Made by a program: the position numbers and the translations under genes
Part shown: positions 1 to 5,015 of the stretch, piece by piece
Position numbering within the stretch: position 1 is the stretch's first letter
Layout: every line of letters begins with the position of its first letter
Notes under the pieces: model-generated
What the model saw: the letters and a program-made list of their open reading frames with translations, nothing else
Told to the model about the DNA's origin: nothing
Databases searched by the model: none
Assembly: GCA_031283145.1 (NCBI GenBank)
Contig: JAITCJ010000179.1
Coordinates: 1 to 5,015, forward strand
Source of the DNA: Holophagales bacterium
GTDB lineage: Bacteria; Acidobacteriota; Holophagae; Holophagales; Holophagaceae
Length of the DNA: 5,015 bases
Reading direction: 5' to 3'

Positions 1-124
1 CCAGCCATTTTATGTCATACAGACCGGTACCGAAGAAAAGAGCAAATGCGCATGACACCCCCAACAGAAGGAACACCATCAGCCAGGGGCGCCATAGCGC
101 TAAAAAAACTCTGAGATACCACAT
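1..124 (-). CDS. N-terminal fragment of an unidentified membrane-anchored protein (cut by window edge)
   Basis: I do not recognise the family. Reading the minus strand from the ATG at 124-122, 41 codons stay open to the window edge, so the 3' end is missing. The peptide begins MWYLRVFLALWRPW, with Arg at residues 5 and 12, followed by a hydrophobic stretch at about residues 14-31 (LMVFLLLGVSCAFALFF), then a turn into GTGLYDIKWL. This is the pattern of an N-terminal membrane anchor or uncleaved signal, with the rest probably outside the cytoplasm. A lipoprotein reading (GVSC with Cys24) is possible but the preceding residues do not make a good lipobox. The start lies 12 bases after the peptidase stop, so cotranscription is plausible. 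No strong ribosome binding site is visible; Met16 is an alternative start. The fragment is short and overlaps a possible terminator, so it could be chance. Confidence 0.55.
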   Translation of the reverse strand, partial: MWYLRVFLALWRPWLMVFLLLGVSCAFALFFGTGLYDIKWL

Positions 125-139
125 TGCTACAGTATCTCA
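102..139 (-). terminator. Possible intrinsic terminator after the S9 peptidase gene (competes with the left-edge ORF)
   Basis: On the minus strand, TGAGATAC (139-132) and GTATCTCA (119-112) form a perfect 8 bp stem around a 12-base loop. Three bases, GAG, and then seven T (108-102) follow. The stem begins at the TGA stop codon of the peptidase gene. This is the layout of a Rho-independent terminator, but the stem is short and AT-rich, the loop is long, and the T run is not directly against the stem. The same T run reads as Val-Phe-Leu codons in the downstream membrane-protein ORF, whose start lies in the loop. The two readings can both be true only if the hairpin acts as a partial terminator or attenuator. 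Confidence 0.3.
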
Positions 140-2767
140 TACAGGGTTCATTACATATTTATCCAGCCACGCGGCCCATCTGGCCCAGAGGTCCAGCAGC
201 GTTTCTCTGGCGGCCGGCCCATGATCTTCCAGCGGATACAGATACATTGACGTGGGTTTGCCAAGTCCTGACAGCGCGTGGAACAAGCGTATTGAGTTAA
301 TGGGATCTGTGCCGGCATTCTGATCGTTCAGGCCGTGATACATGAGCAGGGCGCCTGTCATGTTATTGGCGTAAAAGAAAGGCGACATGGCGAGATAGAC
401 ATCCCGAGCCTCCCAAATATCTCGGCGCTCGTTTTGGAAACCCAGAGGCGTAAGCGTCCTGTTGTACGCCCCGTCACCGGCAATGCCGGCCTTGAAGAAT
501 GGTGTCTGTACCATTGCGTTGACTGTGGAGAAAGCGCCATAGCTGTGTCCGCCAATGGCTAGTTTGCTTCTGTCTATGATGTTTCGCCGATCCAGATCGT
601 CAATGACCGCCGCGAGAGTATTGCGAAGGTCGTGGGGATAATTGTTATTCATCTGGCCGGTTGGCCCGACTATAGGAACGTCAGGCTCTACTACCGCGTA
701 ACCTAGGCGGACAAAGAAGTGCATTGAGCGGGAGCCGTAATTGATAAACTCGTTCTTGTTAAAGGTTCGCAGCGTACGATCGTAATCCTCCTGAGTTGTG
801 TGTTCGGCGGGATAAAACCAGAACAGCGCGGGGAGCTTTGTCCCCTCCTGATAGTTTTCCGGCAGTGTGACGTTTACACGGAATTTGAAACCATCTTGTC
901 TTTCAATGATGAATCTGTGCTTTTTAGCGCGTGTGAGATCAGGCGTCACGTCTTTGTTTTGGGTTAATTGTAATCGCTTTTGGCCGTCCAGCTTGTAAAA
1001 CTGCGTCATTTCACGGGGAGTGCCGCGGGCTATGATATAAATTCCGGCGTCCGGGTCCAGAACTGAGACAATGCGCTCGGAAACATCATTGTTATCGCTC
1101 TCAAAAATGCGCTTCATTTCTCCTGTCTTTATTTCCACGCGATCCACAAAGGCTCTTGGGCCAACCTCCAGCGGATTTTTATCGTAAGCTGTTCCCGCAA
1201 AGAAAACTGACGTTCCGTCGTTGGAAAGCAAAACCGGACCCGACTGGCCGGCCGCTCTGAAACGCGCCGCGGGCGCGGGGCCTCTGCCTCTTACGGACAA
1301 AATGGTACCGGGGCTGGCCGATTGGTCGTTTGAGCGATAACGCGCCAGAGTGTAACGCGTTTCGGGTTCATCCAGGTACACCGCGACTTCGGATGTATCC
1401 TGCCCCGACCTCTCCGAGAAGAAAAGTATCTTCATGTTGGGCGAGAACCTGTGATTAGTCATGCGGGTTGAATTTTCATAGACGACTTTGATGTTTTCGC
1501 TGCCAAAGGGCGCTGTCCATTGCTTAACTTTATCTTTTCGGGAGGGGGCGCCATCTTCTCCGGACGCGCCCGGACGGCGGCCCGCCCTTGGCGCCTGAGG
1601 TGGCGTAGGCGCATTAGAGGCGCGCCTGTCTCCTTCTCCAGCAGGAGCCTGGTCTTGCTCGACAAAGGTGATCCCCATGCCGTCCGTCCGCCATGCAACT
1701 TCCCTGCGACCCTGTTGGTTCTGACCTCTTGGAGCGGATGGATCATCGGGCGCGTTATCGTCCTGAGCGCCGAGATTCAAGGGCTGTTCGTTAACCTTTG
1801 CTAAGACCTTTCCATCGCTTCCCCATATTTCCTCAACGCTTCCAAAATTACCGAATGGGACCAAATAAGAAAATGGCTTTACTATTGAAGTCACTATCAC
1901 ATATTTGCCATCCGCCGATGGGTTTAAATACCTGACCATCTTAGGCTGGCCAATCTTATGGACAGACTTGGTTGCAACGTCAATAGCTGCTACTTGTCCT
2001 GTGGTATGCCATTCAAACAACCGCTGCTCAAACGGTGTGGACATAAGGCTTGGGAAAGTGCGCAAGCGCCTCTTTTGCAAGTCCTCCGCCAGCTTTACAA
2101 CAGGGCCTGACGGGGTCATAGGCTCAACAGGCATGACGGTTCTGTTGTCCGGCACCAAGACTGTCACTACTTGTTTCCCGTCGCCTGTAAATTCGATGCC
2201 TGTAACTAGTGTCGCCAAAACCGGTTTGGCGGTTAGCTGCTTTGCTTTGCAAGTCGCCGCGTCAGCCACCCATATATGTGTCGCGTCGTCTGTGTGCATG
2301 AAGAAAGCCACATTATTTCCGTCAGGCGACCAGGTCGCGTTTGATATCCGTGAACCTGAGGGAAGCTGAACTGTCTTTTTGTAGCCGTCGTCAGGCGAGA
2401 TGAATTGAATGCCGACATTCGCACGAATAGTCAGAATTCGGCTGCGGTTTGCCTTATAGTCAACAAAAAGCCCGCCCAGTTCATGAAAGGGCTTAGACAT
2501 TACGCTTATTGAAGCCGGGCCATCGGATATTTCCTGACAATACCAAGCCTTATTGGGACTCAGGGATGTCAGGTTCACGTTCAGGTGCCTTGGGGCCAAC
2601 ACAGCCTCTGCCAGCGCCGCCGGTGGCGTCGCGTAACCTTCCCACTGTAAGGTTGCGTCTGCCGGATGAGGTTTGGGCTGGGGTTTTGCCGGAACCTGTC
2701 CGGACAAATAGAAAACAGCCAACAATCCCGGCCAGATGAAAGCGTGTTTATACATTTTCAACCCCAT
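137..2767 (-). CDS. Exported S9-family serine peptidase, glutamyl-endopeptidase-like (S9D type)
   Basis: An 876-residue peptidase of the prolyl oligopeptidase clan, probably cleaving peptides or small proteins outside the cytoplasm. Residues 1-28 look like a signal peptide: Lys4 and Lys7, a hydrophobic core (AFIWPGLLAVFYLSG), and a V-P-A cleavage-type site before KPQ. Residues about 60-600 carry repeated strand blades with SPDG- and SADGK-type turns, as in the beta-propeller that gates these enzymes. From about 625 to the end is an alpha/beta-hydrolase domain with nucleophile motif GGHSYGAF (Ser742), Asp815 in HGLNDQNAGTD and His849 in LEDHGPAARE, so the triad is intact. GGHSYGAF and the later GAYNRTLTPLGFQNE segment match, from memory, plant chloroplast glutamyl endopeptidase and its bacterial relatives, which suggests Glu-directed specificity. 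Residues about 368-415 are a Pro/Gly/Arg-rich insert. ATG at 2767 gives the longest frame but has no clear ribosome site; Met5 (2755) is preceded by GGGG at six bases and is a good alternative. Confidence 0.93.
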   Translation of the reverse strand: MGLKMYKHAFIWPGLLAVFYLSGQVPAKPQPKPHPADATLQWEGYATPPAALAEAVLAPRHLNVNLTSLSPNKAWYCQEISDGPASISVMSKPFHELGGLFVDYKANRSRILTIRANVGIQFISPDDGYKKTVQLPSGSRISNATWSPDGNNVAFFMHTDDATHIWVADAATCKAKQLTAKPVLATLVTGIEFTGDGKQVVTVLVPDNRTVMPVEPMTPSGPVVKLAEDLQKRRLRTFPSLMSTPFEQRLFEWHTTGQVAAIDVATKSVHKIGQPKMVRYLNPSADGKYVIVTSIVKPFSYLVPFGNFGSVEEIWGSDGKVLAKVNEQPLNLGAQDDNAPDDPSAPRGQNQQGRREVAWRTDGMGITFVEQDQAPAGEGDRRASNAPTPPQAPRAGRRPGASGEDGAPSRKDKVKQWTAPFGSENIKVVYENSTRMTNHRFSPNMKILFFSERSGQDTSEVAVYLDEPETRYTLARYRSNDQSASPGTILSVRGRGPAPAARFRAAGQSGPVLLSNDGTSVFFAGTAYDKNPLEVGPRAFVDRVEIKTGEMKRIFESDNNDVSERIVSVLDPDAGIYIIARGTPREMTQFYKLDGQKRLQLTQNKDVTPDLTRAKKHRFIIERQDGFKFRVNVTLPENYQEGTKLPALFWFYPAEHTTQEDYDRTLRTFNKNEFINYGSRSMHFFVRLGYAVVEPDVPIVGPTGQMNNNYPHDLRNTLAAVIDDLDRRNIIDRSKLAIGGHSYGAFSTVNAMVQTPFFKAGIAGDGAYNRTLTPLGFQNERRDIWEARDVYLAMSPFFYANNMTGALLMYHGLNDQNAGTDPINSIRLFHALSGLGKPTSMYLYPLEDHGPAARETLLDLWARWAAWLDKYVMNPV

Positions 2768-2775
2768 AAAGTGTC

Positions 2776-2795
2776 AAACATGAAAAATCATGTTT
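2776..2795. promoter_or_regulatory. Perfect 8+8 bp palindrome upstream of the peptidase gene, candidate operator
   Basis: AAACATGA at 2776-2783 and TCATGTTT at 2788-2795 are exact inverted repeats separated by four A. The site ends 9 bases before the ATG at 2767, or 21 bases before the alternative ATG at 2755. Its size and symmetry suit a dimeric repressor site in the 5' leader, or a weak RNA hairpin near the ribosome site. The only promoter-like sequence seen upstream is TTGACT on the minus strand at 2856-2851, with no convincing -10 box at the right distance. No regulator gene is visible in the window, so the role is inferred from position and symmetry only. Confidence 0.4.
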
Positions 2796-2886
2796 CTGAG
2801 AGTTTTGACCATCGGCGCGTCCAAAATGTTTAGTTTTACTTGATATAGCCAGTCAACTTTAAAATCATCTTGTTTATCCAAGTGGG

Positions 2887-2985
2887 AGGCACGAAGTGCC
2901 AAGGCTGCGCTGTAGTGAAGCGAGCCGTCGACAGGCGGTGAACGGAACGGTAGCGCAGACGAAAGGCACAGGGCAACGTACCGTT
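2887..2985. repeat. GC-rich, T-poor intergenic segment with nested inverted repeats (structured RNA or repeat element)
   Basis: This segment follows the mrp stop codon and differs sharply from the AT-rich DNA beside it (2768-2880): the plus strand is rich in G and A with only about one base in ten T. It contains a tight hairpin, GGCAC-GAA-GTGCC (2888-2900); a 7 bp pair CTGCGCT (2905-2911) with AGCGCAG (2952-2958); an outer pair GTGCC (2896-2900) with GGCAC (2964-2968) that would enclose it; small local palindromes CGCT/AGCG (2908-2922) and GCC/GGC (2924-2936); and AACGGTA (2946-2952) with TACCGTT (2979-2985), starting directly after the mrp stop. Several of these pairings exclude one another. 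It could be a dispersed palindromic repeat, the mrp 3' end or a small RNA. No T run marks a canonical terminator on either strand. I do not recognise a known RNA family. Confidence 0.45.
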
Positions 2986-4059
<1,074 letters not shown>

Positions 4060-4064
4060 TTGCT

Positions 4065-4070
4065 CTCTCC
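4065..4070 (-). promoter_or_regulatory. Ribosome binding site of mrp
   Basis: GGAGAG on the minus strand, with seven bases between its GGAG core and the ATG at 4059-4057. It is the clearest Shine-Dalgarno sequence in the window. It decides the mrp start in favour of 4059 over the in-frame ATG at 4185, which lies between the arms of the upstream hairpins and has no such site. Confidence 0.8.
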
Positions 4071-4130
4071 AAGCGATTCCATATGAAACCAAGCAGTTCT
4101 TGATAGCGGATATAGCAATTTTCGCTTTTA

Positions 4131-4165
4131 TTGCTTGCAGGCGGGCAAAGCCCGCCTGCAAGCAA
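4131..4165. repeat. Perfect 16 bp GC-rich hairpin between tamB and mrp
   Basis: TTGCTTGCAGGCGGGC at 4131-4146 and its exact reverse complement at 4150-4165 are separated by three bases (AAA on plus, TTT on minus). It lies 65 bases downstream of the tamB stop and 71 bases upstream of the mrp start. Such a stem would form readily in RNA on either strand. On the minus strand it is followed by TAAAAGCG, on the plus strand by ATCATGG, so neither side has a proper U tract for a classic Rho-independent terminator. It may still block or slow transcription out of tamB, protect the tamB 3' end, or be a dispersed REP-like repeat. Confidence 0.75.
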
Positions 4166-4173
4166 ATCATGGC

Positions 4174-4207
4174 ATAGCAGTTCAACTACAAAAAGTTGAA
4201 CTGCTAT
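4174..4207. repeat. Perfect 14 bp hairpin directly downstream of tamB
   Basis: ATAGCAGTTCAACT at 4174-4187 and AGTTGAACTGCTAT at 4194-4207 are exact inverted repeats around a six-base loop (ACAAAA on plus, TTTTGT on minus). It begins 20 bases after the tamB stop codon and stands eight bases from the GC-rich hairpin, with unrelated arm sequence. No T run follows it on the minus strand. Likely roles are 3'-end formation or stabilisation of the tamB transcript, alone or together with its neighbour. A pair of back-to-back perfect stems is more than chance would give in a 168-base gap. Confidence 0.7.
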
Positions 4208-4227
4208 AAAGGACAGGACTTTCAATT

Positions 4228-5015
4228 TCACTTAGAACTCCACGAATAGCGTATCTCGCCGGAAGGAGCAATGCCTACCGTGCGGCCGCCGCTTGCCCCA
4301 AGCTGGATGACCAGGCTGCCAAGCCTCCACTCCATCTGACCACCCATTGTCACTATGTTATTTGTCCTTGTATAGCTGCCGGTTACAGGTATGCTCCTGC
4401 CCATTAAATATATGTTTTTGCCGATGATCACGTCTGCTTCATAAACTCCGGGAGTACCGGTCCGTATCGCAACGTTCACGCGGTCGAGTCTTAGCGTACG
4501 ACGAATTTGTTCCTGCAGCGAGGCCAGCAGAAAATTAGTGAGAAGACCGCTGGCGGTGCCTGTCAGTCCGTTGGCTGCGGTGGTGGAGGCTAGACTGTTA
4601 TTATACGCGGAATTGCCAAGCGTCGAGGCGATAGCTGGATTCAGCAGGAGAGAAATCACCTCGTCCTGCCTCAAAGCAGGCGTGGACGATGGAGCTATAT
4701 TGAGTGAATCCAGCGGACCTTGAACGCTTAAATTTACCCTGAAAGGCGAAATATCAATTTGTCCTTGAATATTGATCATGGGGTTCATAAGGCTGGGGTC
4801 GGGGAAATCAATACTGCCCTTTTCAACAATGATGTCGCCGGCGGGCAGAATATTTGTAATGCGTCCGCCGGGCGCGAACTCAATGTTTCCAAGCAGACCC
4901 GGATTAGCCAGAGTACCCAGTATTTTAAATTTTTCAGAAGGCATACCTTTTATTTTTATTAAATTTGTGTCAAAAGTCCAAGGCTGCGCCAACTCTACAT
5001 CTAAATTTAGATTTA
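4228..5015 (-). CDS. tamB: TamB-family translocation and assembly protein, C-terminal part (5' end outside window)
   Basis: The last 261 codons of a much larger gene; the frame stays open to the right edge (first residues NLNLDVELAQPW), so the TTG at 4992 is not the real start. TamB proteins are inner-membrane-anchored, beta-helical bridges across the periplasm that move phospholipids toward the outer membrane and, with TamA, help outer-membrane protein assembly. The fragment shows the family's C-terminal pattern (DUF490): amphipathic strands with G-x-L-x-x-P-G-L-L-G-N-I-E, a FAPGGRI turn, a GSIDF strand, an NIQGQID strand, then SSTPALRQDEVISLLLNP, the conserved hinge before the terminal strands. 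An Asn/Ser/Thr/Ala/Gly-rich linker follows, then an amphipathic helix (LLASLQEQIRRTL) and beta strands ending EIRYSWSSK. The protein ends in SSK rather than in an aromatic residue. mrp starts 168 bases downstream, across two hairpins. Confidence 0.88.
   Translation of the reverse strand, partial: NLNLDVELAQPWTFDTNLIKIKGMPSEKFKILGTLANPGLLGNIEFAPGGRITNILPAGDIIVEKGSIDFPDPSLMNPMINIQGQIDISPFRVNLSVQGPLDSLNIAPSSTPALRQDEVISLLLNPAIASTLGNSAYNNSLASTTAANGLTGTASGLLTNFLLASLQEQIRRTLRLDRVNVAIRTGTPGVYEADVIIGKNIYLMGRSIPVTGSYTRTNNIVTMGGQMEWRLGSLVIQLGASGGRTVGIAPSGEIRYSWSSK

Noticed and set aside
12..224. Plus-strand ORF of 70 codons at the left edge
   Set aside because: It lies antisense to the peptidase C-terminus, including the catalytic-His region, and to the left-edge ORF; the peptide is low-complexity and unconvincing.
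1905..2369. Plus-strand ORF of 154 codons inside the peptidase gene
   Set aside because: It is an antisense shadow of the propeller-coding region, with no domain or ribosome site to support it.
2749..2777. Perfect -35 hexamer TTGACA on the minus strand at 2777-2772 with TGTATA 17 bases later
   Set aside because: Transcription would start inside the peptidase coding region, after both likely start codons, and the -10 match is poor.
2827..2856. TTGACT at 2856-2851 with TAAACA 18 bases later as the peptidase promoter
   Set aside because: The position is right but the -10 match is only three of six, so it is not strong enough to list as a promoter.
2940..2970. tRNA-like string GGTAGCGCAG in the structured segment
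   Set aside because: No acceptor stem, anticodon arm or T-loop consensus is found at the required spacing.
4060..4185. 42-residue N-terminal extension of mrp from the in-frame ATG at 4185
   Set aside because: It would be encoded by hairpin DNA, has no ribosome site and no family similarity, whereas the ATG at 4059 has GGAGAG at good spacing.

Overview
The window is a bacterial chromosomal stretch in which every supported gene lies on the minus strand, so transcription runs from high to low coordinates: a tamB-type gene (cut by the right edge), an Mrp/ApbC-family ATPase, a secreted S9-family serine peptidase, and the start of an unidentified membrane-anchored protein (cut by the left edge). 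A TamB-type protein implies an outer membrane, so this is a Gram-negative (diderm) bacterium. Base composition looks intermediate, start codons are mostly ATG, and a clear Shine-Dalgarno site precedes mrp. The phylum cannot be fixed from this window. The Mrp C-terminal half reads like proteobacterial homologues, and the peptidase belongs to the glutamyl-endopeptidase-like branch, which also occurs in plastids and many environmental bacteria.

Layout: 4228-5015 is the C-terminal TamB domain, involved in lipid transport between inner and outer membrane. 4060-4227 is an intergenic gap holding two perfect hairpins. 2986-4059 is mrp, a P-loop ATPase that carries iron-sulfur clusters. 2768-2985 is an intergenic gap of two contrasting halves: a GC-rich, T-poor structured segment next to mrp, and an AT-rich half with an 8+8 bp palindrome just ahead of the peptidase gene. 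137-2767 is the exported S9 peptidase with an intact Ser-Asp-His triad. 1-124 is a 41-codon, 5'-complete fragment of a membrane-anchored protein, starting only 12 bases after the peptidase stop codon.

The genes do not form an obvious pathway. TamB (envelope assembly), Mrp (Fe-S carrier) and the exported peptidase look like housekeeping and envelope functions that happen to be adjacent. The peptidase and the left-edge ORF are close enough to be cotranscribed; the other junctions are separated by structured intergenic DNA. No mobile element, CRISPR array, phage gene or clear new system is visible. The least explained sequence is in the two intergenic regions.
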